64,000 nucleotides of DNA from Phytophthora sp. 'mugwort' (taxonomy: Eukaryota; Oomycota; Peronosporomycetes; Peronosporales; Peronosporaceae). Position 1 is the first letter of the stretch, and each line of letters opens with the position of its first letter. The notes below the pieces were generated by a model. The model had not been told where the DNA came from, did no database searches, and saw only the letters and a program-made list of their open reading frames with translations. Below are positions 30,785 to 42,098 of this stretch, one piece after another. The stretch lies in assembly GCA_033558025.1 (NCBI GenBank), contig JAUCEF010000011.1, forward strand, positions 2,480,001-2,544,000. Reading direction: 5' to 3'. The position numbers were made by a program, and so were the translations under genes.

Positions 30785-31174
30785 CTAAGCCGTGTCCTTG
30801 ACCCACTGGTCCAGCCCCAGGTCGTTCCAGCGATCCACCTTCTCGTCCGCTGTCCACATCGGTGGCTCCCCTGAATCGAGTATTTTATTCAAACTAGTCA
30901 AAATTCACCCATGGTTCACCCTTTGGTGCATTCACGAACCCGTTGGGCTTTCACTTCCATTCAGGTCGGCATCTAGAGTCGGAGGCACTTCCATATCTGC
31001 TTTAAGAAGCAACCACAATAAGCAGTGCAGTGATTCCTCTTTTGGATTCAATTTTGTCATTTCAGACACATTACCGTCGTCCGACAGTGTGTCCGTGATC
31101 CAGTCGTCGTCTACAATATCCAGGTAGTGCTTCCGCGGAAACAAACTTGGTAACTTGCTGTCCTGTAGCAGCAT
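30785..31174 (-). CDS. ANAPC13: Anaphase-promoting complex subunit 13 homologue
   Basis: Two exons, 31174-30940 and 30870-30785, with a 69-nt intron (gttcgt...ttcag). The open frame extends upstream only to a GTG after a stop, so the first ATG (MLLQDSKLPS) is used, giving 106 residues. The N-terminal signature YLDIVDDDWITDTLSDD and the C-terminal RWNDLGLDQWV correspond to the two short conserved blocks of APC13/Swm1, a small scaffold subunit that stabilises TPR subunits of the cell-cycle ubiquitin ligase APC/C. The acidic linker between the blocks is longer than in the roughly 75-residue animal protein. It shares a short divergent upstream region with the TPT1 gene. Confidence 0.72.
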
Positions 31175-31314
31175 TCCCACAGGCTTCCAAGTCACGACAA
31201 GCACCGACTCATCCACCCCTAATTAACAACTTTCGCACCATTTCTCGCTCGGAAAATAAAAGTATTTTTACTCAATTTCTAATTTGGTCCATCCAAATGG
31301 CTACAGACCATCAC

Positions 31315-31321
31315 TCACTTT
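31315..31321 (+). promoter_or_regulatory. Possible Inr element of the TPT1 gene
   Basis: TCACTTT fits the oomycete Inr consensus YCAYTYY, 47 nt before the ATG. CCATTCC at 31350-31356 also fits. Confidence 0.3.
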
Positions 31322-31367
31322 AAACAAGTACAGTAGCCGGATTAACGTACCATTCCCACTTTCTTTT

Positions 31368-32072
31368 ATGGCGTCGAAAGCTGAGCCCCCGAGACAGCAA
31401 CGCAGGCCTCGTCGAGGAGGTAGAACTCGTCCTTCTGGGCGTCGAGATGATCCTCCCGACGTTCGTTTGTCCAAGACCTTGGCTTACGCATTGCGTCACG
31501 GGGCCGAGGAGCTCCGACTGGACATGAGACCGTCTGGGTTTGTGCCATTACGCCAAGTGCTCGCACTTCCCCTGTTCCAATCGTTCACCGAGCAGCAGGT
31601 CGAGCACGTTGTGCGTACGAACGCCAAGAAGCGGTTCTCCATGACGATGGACGCGTCCGGGGCCATCAAATTCATTCGAGCCAATCAGGGCCACACGCTC
31701 CAGTTAGTACAGGACGAGGAGCTTTTGACCCCGTTGGAAGATCCCCAGGCCATTACCAAGTGCGTGCACGGGACATACCTTAAGTATTGGGACAGTATCT
31801 GGCGCTTGGGGCTCTCAAGAATGCAAAGAAACCACATTCACTTTGCAGAGCGGGAGGTCGCAGATGACGACGTGGTGAGCGGCATGAGAGCAAACTGTAA
31901 CTTGTTGCTGTATCTCGACTTCCCTATGGCGGTGAAGGACGGTATCAAGTTCTACAAGTCCAACAACAACGTAGTCTTGAGTCCCGGGATGGGGGAGACG
32001 GGGCTCATTGACCGGAGATACTTTCTTCGAGCAGTAAAGAGAGATGGTACTGTGGTGTACGAAAGAGAGTGA
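31368..32072 (+). CDS. TPT1: tRNA 2'-phosphotransferase (TPT1/KptA family)
   Basis: The ATG at 31368 gives 234 residues; the frame upstream lacks family similarity. After an Arg-rich N-terminus (about 1-30) the family blocks follow in order: LSKTLAYALRHGAEELRLDM, RFSMTMDASGAIKFIRANQGH, CVHGTYLKYWDSIWRLGLSR, HIHFAE, and LYLDFPMAVKDGIKFYKSNN with VVLSPG. The R-H-R-R set that binds the RNA 2'-phosphate and NAD is represented in these blocks. The enzyme removes the 2'-phosphate left at the splice junction by fungal-type tRNA ligation, transferring it to NAD. No intron. It ends 49 bp from the convergent neighbour's stop. Confidence 0.9.
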   Translation: MASKAEPPRQQRRPRRGGRTRPSGRRDDPPDVRLSKTLAYALRHGAEELRLDMRPSGFVPLRQVLALPLFQSFTEQQVEHVVRTNAKKRFSMTMDASGAIKFIRANQGHTLQLVQDEELLTPLEDPQAITKCVHGTYLKYWDSIWRLGLSRMQRNHIHFAEREVADDDVVSGMRANCNLLLYLDFPMAVKDGIKFYKSNNNVVLSPGMGETGLIDRRYFLRAVKRDGTVVYERE

Positions 32073-32121
32073 AATTATTGAGTTACTCAAGCACCACATT
32101 ACGAAGAAACAACGTTTAACC

Positions 32122-32889
32122 TCAGATCTCGTCCTCTTGCTCGTCGAACACTTTGATATGTAGCAGGACAGCTCGTTTAATAGCCGCAGACTCGGCTTGA
32201 GTGAATTCGTCCTCTTCCATCTCCGACGGGAGGAACTGCGCTTCTTCGTTTTCACTCAAGGAGTCGCCTTGGAAATGTCCTGCCGTCTCAATCACCACGT
32301 TGTCGTCCAGCTCCTCGCTCGAACAGAAAGGGTTAATGTCTTCTTGGAACAACGGACTCGTGTCTTGGTCGTGGTGATTGGGATTTTGCAGTCGCTTAAA
32401 CCCACGACGGCGAAGCGGGATACGGTTACGAATGGCCAAGCCAAGGGACACAACTGCTAGACACACGGGGATGGCGAACAACCAGTTGGAGACTTCCGGA
32501 CGCTTCTCGTCGACTTGAGGTCCAAGGTTCGTGTTGGTTCTTGCGGCAGCTTGTTCGTACGCTGGTTCGTCGAGGTTATGCTCGGCTTGGGCCTGTAGAA
32601 GGGTCGAGATGTCGTTGCCATTGGCTTTCGGGAGCGACAGACTATTCGACTTATGCTCTTGAGTATCGAGCGTCAACGTTGAGTCGAGACTGCGACAGGT
32701 CGTAGCATCCACACAGAGGTAGCAACCTGCTTGTAGTGCCCAGAGTCCAGTAATACCGCATCGAAAGTCAGTCAAAGTATCCGGTAACTCGACGGAACAC
32801 GTCCTCGGCCCGCCATCGTCGCAAAGTGTTGAGCGCTCTGCAACCACAAGCGAAGCAGCGATAAGCACGACAAACGTCGATAGAAACAT
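32122..32889 (-). CDS. Single-pass type I membrane protein, unknown function
   Basis: The in-frame ATG at 32889 gives 255 residues. It starts with a clear signal peptide (MFLSTFVVLIAASLVVAE), followed by a small ectodomain with six cysteines (LCDDGG, RTCSVEL, FRCGITGL, GCYLCVDATTC), suggesting disulfides. A Gln/Asn-rich linker leads to one transmembrane helix (WLFAIPVCLAVVSLGLAI, about residues 135-153), a basic stop-transfer stretch (RRRGFKR) and an acidic cytoplasmic tail of about 85 residues. No RXLR or CRN effector motif follows the signal peptide. Homology is not recognised. Topology is inferred from sequence alone. Confidence 0.7.
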   Translation of the reverse strand: MFLSTFVVLIAASLVVAERSTLCDDGGPRTCSVELPDTLTDFRCGITGLWALQAGCYLCVDATTCRSLDSTLTLDTQEHKSNSLSLPKANGNDISTLLQAQAEHNLDEPAYEQAAARTNTNLGPQVDEKRPEVSNWLFAIPVCLAVVSLGLAIRNRIPLRRRGFKRLQNPNHHDQDTSPLFQEDINPFCSSEELDDNVVIETAGHFQGDSLSENEEAQFLPSEMEEDEFTQAESAAIKRAVLLHIKVFDEQEDEI

Positions 32890-33033
32890 TAGACACTTGT
32901 CAGGTTTGACACGCAAAAGTCGAAGTGAGAAGGCGGTAGAGATCCGATATCAAAAAAGATCGCGAGTGATCTTGAACCGTCGCATTGGAGACCGTCAATT
33001 TGCGCTTGAAATATCAATCTCAGAACTACGAAC

Positions 33034-33538
33034 ATGGTACGGAAAGCTTGGAGCCTTTGGTGCGGAGAAGGATTAATGATCTGGAAGCTGTTTGTGCTGT
33101 CAATAGTCTGCGACCCTTTCGGAGGAGCATGAGCGGGAGCTCAAGAAGATTTTCGATGACTATGACCAGGTGAAGGAGGATGTTACTGGAGATATGACGA
33201 TAGGAGGCTGACGTCTTGTACCTTGTTTTGGGGTAGAACGGATCGGGGGATATTGACGTCGATGAGGTAGATTTTGGTGTGTCTTAACGACCTCCTCACG
33301 ACGAGTTCATTAACGTCTGGCATCACAGCTCCGCGACATTGCAGAGGATCTCGGCGAGCCGCTATCCGATATTGAACTGCAGTATCTGGCCAAGGAATTC
33401 GACACCGACGAAAGGTACGTACTGCTGCCGCTCCGACGTTCAGAGTAAAAAAATCACAACCTCCGGCCGTGTACATGTTTTCAAAGTGGCGCTATCAGCT
33501 GGACGGAGTTTATCGCGTGGTGGAAGCTCCCGTTCTAG
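33034..33538 (+). CDS. Small two-EF-hand calcium-binding protein with an ATG-only first exon
   Basis: Proposed exons 33034-33036 (ATG alone), 33107-33169, 33237-33266, 33329-33414 and 33487-33538 encode 77 residues. All four introns (70, 67, 62 and 72 nt) are GT-AG and keep phase. The spliced protein has two perfect 12-residue EF-hand loops, DQNGSGDIDVDE and DTDESGAISWTE, each placed after a suitable E-helix (ELKKIFDDY; IELQYLAKEF). The length equals one calmodulin lobe. Without splicing no useful frame exists, and the loops themselves are split by introns, so the model is strongly constrained. The weak points are the start exon and the short LPF end after FIAWWK; a downstream exon could extend it. 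It is divergent from the signal-peptide protein. Confidence 0.6.
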
Positions 33539-34065
33539 CGCCAGCAGAAGAGGAAGAAAACGATACCCATAGCGTTGACCGAGTCTGCCTTATCCACTAT
33601 TTTTTTTACAGCTTCAACGCTCTCTATAGCTTGGGATCTGCATGTCCCCATGCTTGCTCAAATACCACCACGTTCCAGTAGGACGCCAGCTACTTTGCCC
33701 AGTTTTTCGTGTCAAATGTTCTCTCCGTTGTTGGTTTCGTCCGATATTTTCGGTCAGGTTTGCGTTTCAAAACCAACCACCTCCACGCGACGTGGCCGAT
33801 CCTCTTGCACGTCTGCTAATTTTGCCCGTCAGGACTCGCACTGAAGTATCGCATGACATAGTGCTGGTGAACATGCCAGTGGACAAAGCGCACTAAAATT
33901 GGGGCTGGCCATCGCAGTGAAACCTTGTGCTGCACGTTGAAGGTTCTGCTCTGTCCCATCCACGCCGACGTAGTGAGTGAGTGACCTGGCAAAGCAAGGT
34001 TCTCCTTGTTCCCCGCATGCGGTAGCTGTCCACGTCAGTAGTATTTGCTTTTGTCTTGAATAGCA
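33539..34065. other. Intergenic, no gene seen
   Basis: 527 bp upstream of the MAP kinase fusion gene, T-rich in its first half. No conserved frame was found. Confidence 0.4.
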
Positions 34066-37000
34066 ATGGGGAGAGATGAGCGCAGCGTGCCAGTGATCAA
34101 CGCCACTGGCTTCACCATTAATGGCTGCAGCTTCAACGTCGACTCCAAGTACCAGCCCATCGACGCCGTCGGCCAGGGCTCGTACGGGGTCGTATGCTCG
34201 GTTTGCAACACAGAAACAGACGACAAGCTGGCCATTAAGAAGATAACGCCCATGGCCGGTGATGAATGGGATGCCACGCACACACTACGCGAGATTCGTC
34301 TCATGCGGTGTCTTGGTGCCCATGAAAACGTGAGTAGTATCTCGCTATCTGTTGATGTTTTTTTTTCACTCAACCTTTACCACTCGTCCTAAATGTCGTC
34401 ACAGATCATCTCACTCAAGGATTTGAGCATGTGTCAGGAGAAGGACGAGCTGTACATGATGATGGAGTTAGCTGACACGGACTTGCACCGTCTCATTCAG
34501 AGTTCCTGTCCTTTAACCGAAGGACACATCCGAGTCATCATGTACCAGGTTCTTTCCGGTGTCAAGGCCATGCACGACAATGGCGTGCTTCATCGTGACT
34601 TGAAGCCAGGAAACCTTTTGCTTAACAAAGACTGCGAGCTCAAGATCACGGACTTTGGGCTTGCTCGTATGATGCCCAAGAAAGCGCAAGTGGGGCTTGC
34701 ACAAACTTCAAGCGATGGCGTCTCCATGATGACTGAGTACGTGGTGACGCGCTGGTACCGGCCACCAGAGCTCATGCTCGCACCCAACGGGAGCTACGAT
34801 GGAGCTGTCGATATGTGGTCAGTGGGCTGCATTCTGGGCGAGTTGGTCTCCCGGAAGCCGCTTTTCCCCGGGACGGACTTCATGGACCAGCTCACGCGCG
34901 TCTTCCAGGTGCTTCCAGTGCCAGAACCGGCAGCGCGCGGCTACATCATCGAGAAAGACGCACTCAAATTCTTGTCATCGCTTCCTGCGCCCGTGCCGGG
35001 CGCTCTAGAAACCAAACTCGGTGACACGACAAGTCCTCAAGGAATGGATTTGCTTCGACGTCTGCTGTGTTTTAACCCCAAGGAGCGGATTTCAGCAGAC
35101 AGTGCTCTCGCCCACCCGTTCTTCGATGGTGTACAGGAAGAATGGGGGGACATCACTCCACTGCGTCTGCCTCACTCGCTCGAGTTTGCCTTTGAGGCGC
35201 AGTCTCTACCACTCGCTACATTGAGGCAGTACATTTGTGACGAAGTGCTGGCGTTCGCTGACCGTGCCAAGCGCCCACCTGAGCCACACGACAAGGAGAC
35301 GCAACCTGCCACGACGGAAAAGTCTGCACCAGCCACAGCACCAACACGTTCGAGCAACAACGACACGCCGGTTGTATTGGAGAACGACTGCCGCGCAGGC
35401 TCGGGCTTCACCCTCAAGGCGTGCGACTTCAACGTGCCGGCAAAGTACAAGCCGTTGCAGGTGCTGGGCGAAGGCTCGTACGGCATCGTGTGCGCCGCGA
35501 CAGACACGGAGAGCAACAAGAACGTGGCCATCAAGAAGATCACGCCTATGGCTGGAGACGAATGGGACGCCAAGCACACGTTGCGGGAGATTCGACTCAT
35601 GCGGTACTTTGGCAAGCACCCGAATATTGCGTCGCTGCAGAACTTAAGCACGTGTATCGACAAGGACGAGCTCTACTTGATGATGGACCTCGTGGACACG
35701 GATCTGCACCGCCTTATCCAGAGCAAAACCAAGCTCGAGGAAGCCCACGTCGCGGCGATCATGTACCAGTTACTGTGCGGCGCTCAAACATTGCACGAGA
35801 ATGGCGTTCTACACCGCGACTTGAAGCCGGGGAACATCCTCGTGAGTAAAAACTGCGACGTCAAGATCACGGACTTCGGTCTCTCGCGCTACATCCCGCA
35901 CGGCGCTCGCGACTCTGTCACGTCTCCGACAGCCGATCCGGACGGCCAGCCGCGACGTCTGGTTGATAAGACACAGGCGCTAATGACCGAGTACGTCGTC
36001 ACGCGCTGGTACCGACCGCCTGAGATTATGCTGGCACCCACGGGAGTCTACAACGAAGCTGTGGACATGTGGTCCATCGGGTGCATCTTCGGCGAGTTGC
36101 TTAATCGTCGTCCCATGTTCCCCGGTGCCGATTTCCTGGATCAGCTCTCGCGTGTCTTCAGTGTCCTGCCCGTTCCACCTCGTGACAAGCGTGGCTATGA
36201 GGTCGAGGGAGATGCCATGGCCTTCCTCGAGAGTTTGCCGCCTTGCTCCCCGTCCGCACTCAGCAAACTCTTCCGTCGTGCATCCGCTGAAGCCGTCAGT
36301 CTGTTGCGACGTCTCTTGTGCGTCAACCCGGCGCGTCGGATCTCTGCCAAGCAAGCTCTGGCACATCCGTACTTTAAGACGATCCGCGCACAGCTTGGCG
36401 AACCTCCAGCGTTCCGAGTTGACAAAGCTTTCGACTTTGAATTTGACTATCACGAGTTCCCGCTGGCGCACTTAAAGACGCTCATTCAGAGTGAGGTCAA
36501 GCTGTTGCAGAAGTATGGCCTTCCACCTCCCATTGCTGAGCCCATACCGGTCGTTGAAGCAATCGAAGACGTCGAGTCCGATGATGAAGCACACGAACGA
36601 GAAGCTGTCGTATCCGTTACCAAGCCGGCTTTGAAGGATGATCGCGCAGAGGATGTCGAGCAACTCAAGACTGTGGTGGATCAGGAGAACACTGCGGCAG
36701 TCCTCGTGCCTGAAGACGACTTGGAGGCTGTCGTATCAAAAACCGAGACGCATGCTGAGCCTGAGACGAAGGAATGTGAGCCGGCGTCATCAGATTCGGA
36801 ATCGGACAGCACTAACAAGTCAGAGCGGCAGCAACAGGAGGACGAAGAGGCTGAAGTGATTCCTCTTAAGAAGCAAGCGGAGGTGGACTCCGATACGCAG
36901 AATAATGACGATGAAAAGCCTCCAATGATCAAGGCCGTGGAGCGTCCAGACCCAGTAATTGCTAACGCTTCGTCACTCACTGCACCAACACGTCGGTCCT

Positions 37001-38166
37001 CTGCGACTGGCAAGACACTCACCACGTCGAGCTCCTTGCTACGTCCAAAGAGTGCAGGAACTACTACACGTCGCAGCTCGACAACCTCTACAGGAGTCAC
37101 TACGAGCCGAAGCAGCACTGGAGCTATCTCGTACCGCTCGCTACGGGATCCTCGTGATGAAGATGAAGTGTCTTCAATCGCTAGTAGCAGCAGCAATAAC
37201 CGGCACCACCACAACAATAACGGGTCGGATTCCATCGAGCACAGAGGCAAATGGGGCCACCCACGTTCTAACGTGATGGCTTCGACGGCTTCTTCAAGAC
37301 TTCACCGTTCTTCTGGCCACAGTGCGTCGACATCGTCAATCCAAGCGACGACCGAACGTCGGAATGGCATTGTCAAGACTGCGTCGATTGCCACGCGAAC
37401 CAGGACCGTACGGGTGTCTACACACAGCAACAACCAGCTAAGTGCACGTGGCGGTGAATCCACTGATCGTGAGTCGGTAAAGAGTGATGCTCTACGTGGT
37501 CCAGAGCGTGTAAGCTCGACACTCACGGCTGCTACAGCCTCGTCGCTTCGTCGACAATCTAACGCCGCCGGAACTGTACGACCAGCTTCAAAGGAATCTC
37601 TACCCGCGGGCTGGATACGCCGCACGCACTCAAAGAGCGGCCGCGAATACTTTTACGATACTCTCAACAAAGTGGCGTCCTGGAAGCTTCCAGTCAAGCA
37701 CCAGCCGCTCGACAATATTTTCGCGGGTTCTTCGAGCTCTTCGACTGCCTCGACTCGAGTCGCTTATGGCCATCAACAGAGTGTTCAGGTCGTACCAGGC
37801 ACTTCATCAGCATCGTCGTCACCATCCAGTGCACTGACGCCCGAATCCTACACGAGTCGCGGTAGCTCATTGCTTTCCAGTCGACGAACAGGTTCCAGTA
37901 CTACGAGCAATTTACCTAAAGAGTGGGCACGTCGTACAGATCCTAAGACTGGACGCCTGTTTTACGTGAACCTCGTCACCAACCGCTCGTATGCCAAGCT
38001 TCCATCCTCAGTGACTGCTGCCATGCTTAACCTCGGCCGTGAAGCTGTCGTCAGCAAACGCGCTGCTGCAGAGACACTTCTCCGTAAGAAATCGACAGTA
38101 CCCCACAGCCCTCAGTTCTCACAAATGTCTTGGCAACGCAAGAGGGTCCCCAGCACCGATGATTGA
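34066..38166 (+). CDS. Tandem double MAP kinase fused to two WW domains
   Basis: Two exons (34066-34329 and 34405-38166; 75-nt intron, acceptor gtcacag) encode 1341 residues. Kinase 1 (about 30-330): GQGSYGVV, AIKK, HRDLKPGN, DFG, activation motif TEY at 198-200. Kinase 2 (about 437-735): GEGSYGIV, AIKK, HRDLKPGN, DFG, TEY at 616-618. Each is complete, with MAPK-type YVVTRWYRPPE. The two share long identical stretches, as after an internal duplication. Residues 740-1150 are acidic, then Ser/Thr-rich and disordered. WW domain 1 lies at about 1154-1187 and WW 2 at about 1258-1291, where the second Trp is replaced (RSYAKLP). WW domains bind proline-rich or phospho-Ser/Pro peptides and could dock substrates. 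No stop or frame change separates the kinases, and the linker (about 330-435) is continuous. Confidence 0.88.
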
Positions 38167-38315
38167 CGACTGATTCCATCCGTAAAACCATTATTTTCTC
38201 GTTTAGATTTGCTTTTATTTGCACAAATTCATTTGCACACAGTTAATAGTAGTGCCTTCATATTGCTGCTACTTAATCATGACGTGGTTTGCGCTCGTCA
38301 CAAGTTTTTTCTCGA

Positions 38316-40074
38316 TTATTTCTGAGCAGCATCGACGTTAGCGATCGTGAGCGTAAGGATCTTCAACGCATCCTTCATGTCGCTTAGTTGGCAGTACTCG
38401 TTGTCGCCGTGGTACACTGAGCTCTTGCCGAAGCCAACAAGCGTGAGGTCGAAGCCACTGCGCTGCATGTCACGAACAAGGGGCAGACTACAAAAAAAAA
38501 ACAGCATAAAAGCACGTTAGTATTTGTCATAAAGCCTACGTTAAATCGTTCCAACCTTCCACTGATGGAGAAGGGCTTCGCCTCTCCCAGCACGTCGTTG
38601 ATCGCTGAATGCAGAGCCCTGTTTTAACAGCGAATACATGAGATTAAAAAAGCAGTAGAAACCATAAAAACATTTTCAATTCCGTACTTGTATCCAATCG
38701 AATCCAGCGAGCAAGCGATGCCTTCGTAGTAGCTCTTGTCGAACACCAGCTCCACTTTGCCCTTGCGGTTTTCAGCGGGAAGCGTGTACTTGGAGACTGG
38801 TCCACGGTTACCCTCAAGAGACGTGATATTCGCATTGAGTTCGTCCACAAATGCGGTCATCTTAGCAATCATCTGCTCTCAACATAAAAACAAAAATAAA
38901 AAAAAGTCAGGATAATATAAACTACAATAGCAACGTTCTCGTAACATACCTCCTGCATGTTGTAGAATGGAGAGAGACGCACGTCACCGGCGATCTTAGT
39001 CCATGGCGGACTATATGCAGCAAAACCTCACTCATCAGCCCATCCAGTTAGGCAATTCCTTCCCTAGAACACTTGCGCACATTTGGTTGAGTCCGTTCAC
39101 CGACGACTCAATACGTGCAGGCTTCATCGTGGACGGGCACGAGTAATTGTACTCCTTCTCCTTGTCCACAGGCCCGAATTCGTCGTAAAAATACTTTTGG
39201 ATCTTGGTCAGAGCGTCCATGGCCAATTCCAGACCGTTAATGCCCAAATTCGGCAGTCCGCTGTGGAACAGCTTCCCTGTAGCCTTCAGCGTCCATGTGA
39301 TGGCACCGGCCGTGCCGATACAGGGCTGGCTATCGGAACAGTCGACCCAGAACACGGGTCCGTTCTTGATAAAGTCGAGTTGGCCCGACTGCATCAGCGT
39401 CTCGACGCCAACCCCTTCAATCTCGCTGTTCTCCTCTGATGCGATGAGCACGCACACCACTTGCGTCTTGGTCTGCACCTTCCGATTGGCCAGTTCTCGG
39501 AATAGTACTGCAACCTCGTTAGTACCCTATTAACACTTAAAATTGGCATCAATATTGTCACTTACAGGTCAGGAGCGCCACGTGCCCGAGACAGTCCGTC
39601 GTGCCGCGTCCGAAAAGCTTGTCGCCTTCTACAGTCAGGGTGAAGGGGTCTCTCTCCCAGCCCTCCGGGTTGGCCGGCACCACGTCCATATGGGCGCCCA
39701 CAAGCGCCAGCGTCTTGTCCGCTGCGGCCGAGCGCGGCACGTACTTGATGATGACGTTGCCACGTCCTACCACGAATTCCACGCGCTCCACACTCAGCTC
39801 TGGGCCAACGAAAGGCTCAAGCTCGTGGAGGACGAAGTCCGACACAAGGTTTTCCTGCGGGATGAGCCCCAAACCAGGCGCATTTTGAACTTTTTCCTAG
39901 GGTTTTGACAACGTGAAACATTATAGGGTTTGGGGGGTTAGTGTGGAGACGGCAGGGAGTTTGAAGACGAGGGTGAAGAGGGAGAGCGGTGTCAAGTACC
40001 GAGACGCTGATGAGCTTGCGCAGAAGTTCCACGTACTGCTGCTCGTCCAGCGCCAAGTCCTGCAGCATTGACAT
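38316..40074 (-). CDS. Acetylornithine deacetylase-like M20 metallopeptidase, paralogue A
   Basis: Seven exons: 40074-40000, 39896-39566, 39507-39081, 39010-38950, 38872-38688, 38618-38556 and 38487-38316. They give 437 residues; all phases agree and every exon end matches paralogue B. M20 motifs are present: LVGAHMDVVPA with the metal His, RGTTDCLGH with the bridging Asp, IASEEN with the catalytic Glu, WVDCSDSQP and GKLFHSGLPNLGIN. The C-terminal lobe keeps GPVSKYTLP, SGSLPLVRD-like and NEYCQLSDM. Plant and oomycete proteins of this type are annotated as acetylornithine deacetylase (ornithine/arginine synthesis), but substrate choice in M20A is not readable from sequence. Cytosolic, no targeting peptide. 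Intact, despite single exons looking like fragments. Confidence 0.8.
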
Positions 40075-40303
40075 CTTTCTTAAGCTCTTAAGATATGTTT
40101 TAAGTATTTCGGATATTGGGAAGATCATTTTTTAGGGCGATATATCGGTATACCGCTACCAGTCCACTCATCAGGATGTAGACGAACGGATGAGCAATTG
40201 AGTGTTGTGCAGCCGCAAAATGCCATAGACAAGGGCAACGAGCAAGATCAATACGCATCGTGTTATAAACTCGTGGACAGCGATGGTTTTCGTGGCGCGC
40301 AGC

Positions 40304-41864
40304 TTACGCAGAGGTGGCGGCCTCGACGTTCGCGACCGTGCGCGCGAGGATCTTGATGGCACCCTTCATGTCGCTTAGCTGACAGTATTCGTTGTCTCCG
40401 TGATAGACCGAGCTCTTGCCGAAACCTGTGAGTGTCAAGTCCAAGCCGGCGCGCTGCAGGTCGCGCACAAGCGGCAGACTGCCACTGATGGAGAACGGCT
40501 TGGCTTCGCCTAGCACATCGGCGATGGCAGCATACAGCGATCTGTGAGCAGGAGGAACATGCGTTAAATCAGCAACAAACCAGCTTATTTTCCACCGAGA
40601 ATAGATAAACGTACTTATAGCCGACAGAGTCGAGCGAGCACGCAATCCCCTCGAAATACTGCTTCTCGAATGTGAGTTCCAGCTTGCCGTTCCACTTTTC
40701 CTCCGGCAGCGTGTACTTGGACACAGGGCCGCGCTTCCCCTCCAGCGACGTGATGTTCGCATTCAGGTCGTCAACATACGAATGCATCTTGGCGATCAAC
40801 TGCAAACCACAAGGTGATGTTAGCCGCATTATCCCCACCAAACGTATCGATAATCAAGCACACAGTTACGTACGTCCTCCATGTCGTAGAACGGCGACAG
40901 ACGCACATCCCCCGAGATCTTCACCCATGGCGGACTGTGCACAACAACAACAAACAAACAGTATCCATTCGTTAGCACTGGTACTTCCAACACCACCACG
41001 CTCTTCACAAAAGTACATCTGGTTCAGTCCGTTCGTCGACGACTCGATCCGTGACGGCTTGAGCGTCGACGGGCACGAGTAGTTGTACTCCTTCTCCTGG
41101 GGCAGCGGGCCAAAGTCCTTGTAGAACCGCTCCTGGATCTTGGTTAGCGCGTCCATTCCCAACTCGATACCATTGATGCCCAAGTTCGGCAGACCGCTGT
41201 GAAACAGTTTGCCCGTAGCCTTGAGCGTCCACGTGATCACACCAGCCGTACCGATGCAGGGCTGGCTGTCCGAGCAGTCGACCCAAATAACAGGGCCCTT
41301 CTTAATGAAATCGATCTTGCCCGACTCCATCAGCGTTTCAACCCCCACCCCAGCAATCTCCGTATTCTCCTCGGAGGCGATGAGCACGCACACCACTTTA
41401 GTCTCAATACGGACCTTCCTCTTGGCTAGCTCCTTGAACAGTTCCGTCATGAGCGCCACGTGACCCAGACAGTCGGTCGTGCCGCGTCCGTAAAGCTTGT
41501 CACCCTCGACCGTAAGCGTGAACGGGTCTCTCTCCCAGCCCTCGGGGTAAGCAGGCACCACATCCATGTGGGAGCCCACATAGGCCACAGTCTTCTCGCT
41601 GTCGGCGAAGTCTGGGTGCTGGTACGTGATGATGACGTTACCGCGTCCAGCCACAAACTCCACACGCTCAATGGTCAGGAACCCGCCGTTCTCCTTGGTG
41701 TAAGGCTTGAGCTCGGCCAGCACGATGTCCGACACGAGATTCTCCTGCGGGATGAGCCCCAGACTCGGCGAGTTCTGCACCTTCTCAGATACGCCAATGA
41801 TCTTGCGCAGCAGCTCCAGGTAGGAGGCCTCGTCCAGCTGGATATCTTGCAGAGCTGACGCCAT
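40304..41864 (-). CDS. Acetylornithine deacetylase-like M20 metallopeptidase, paralogue B
   Basis: Four exons: 41864-41017, 40934-40874, 40799-40615 and 40541-40304, giving 443 residues, a normal length for the family. The metal-binding and catalytic motifs match paralogue A (GSHMDVVPA, RGTTDCLGH, IASEEN, WVDCSDSQP, KLFHSG). The joins restore NQIPPWVKISGDVRLSPFY and GYKSLYAAIADVL. The gene lies 229 bp upstream of paralogue A in the same direction, so this is a tandem duplication. It has three introns where A has six; the three shared ones are at identical positions. The frame upstream of the ATG at 41864 starts with a non-ATG codon and was not used. Confidence 0.83.
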
Positions 41865-42098
41865 CTTTATGTCTTCTTCTTGTCTCCTCGGCGACAAAAG
41901 TGCGAATGATGCATGTGAGGCGACTATTATTAATAATAGCAATCGTGGATACTTTGTCGTGTGATTGGCTAAATAGATTGTTAAATGTGTGCCACTTCAA
42001 TGATTTGTGTACCAAATCCCAAGTTTTAACGTAGATTGCAAATACCGGTAACGCTTCATTTCACGTTTAAATACTGTCTTGCCCTCCCTGTAGGAATA

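Noticed and set aside
32122..32889. RXLR-type effector
   Set aside because: It has a signal peptide but no RXLR-EER motif, and has a transmembrane helix with a cytoplasmic tail.
32985..33173. 62-codon frame as the N-terminus of the EF-hand gene
   Set aside because: Non-ATG start and wrong frame for the EF-hand exons; the ATG at 33034 followed by a 70-nt intron fits better.
38316..40074. Paralogue A as a pseudogene
   Set aside because: It looks fragmented only because of six introns; all junctions are canonical and keep phase.
41865..41942. Possible signal peptide extension of paralogue B
   Set aside because: The frame starts with TTG and has no ATG upstream; paralogue A has no such extension.
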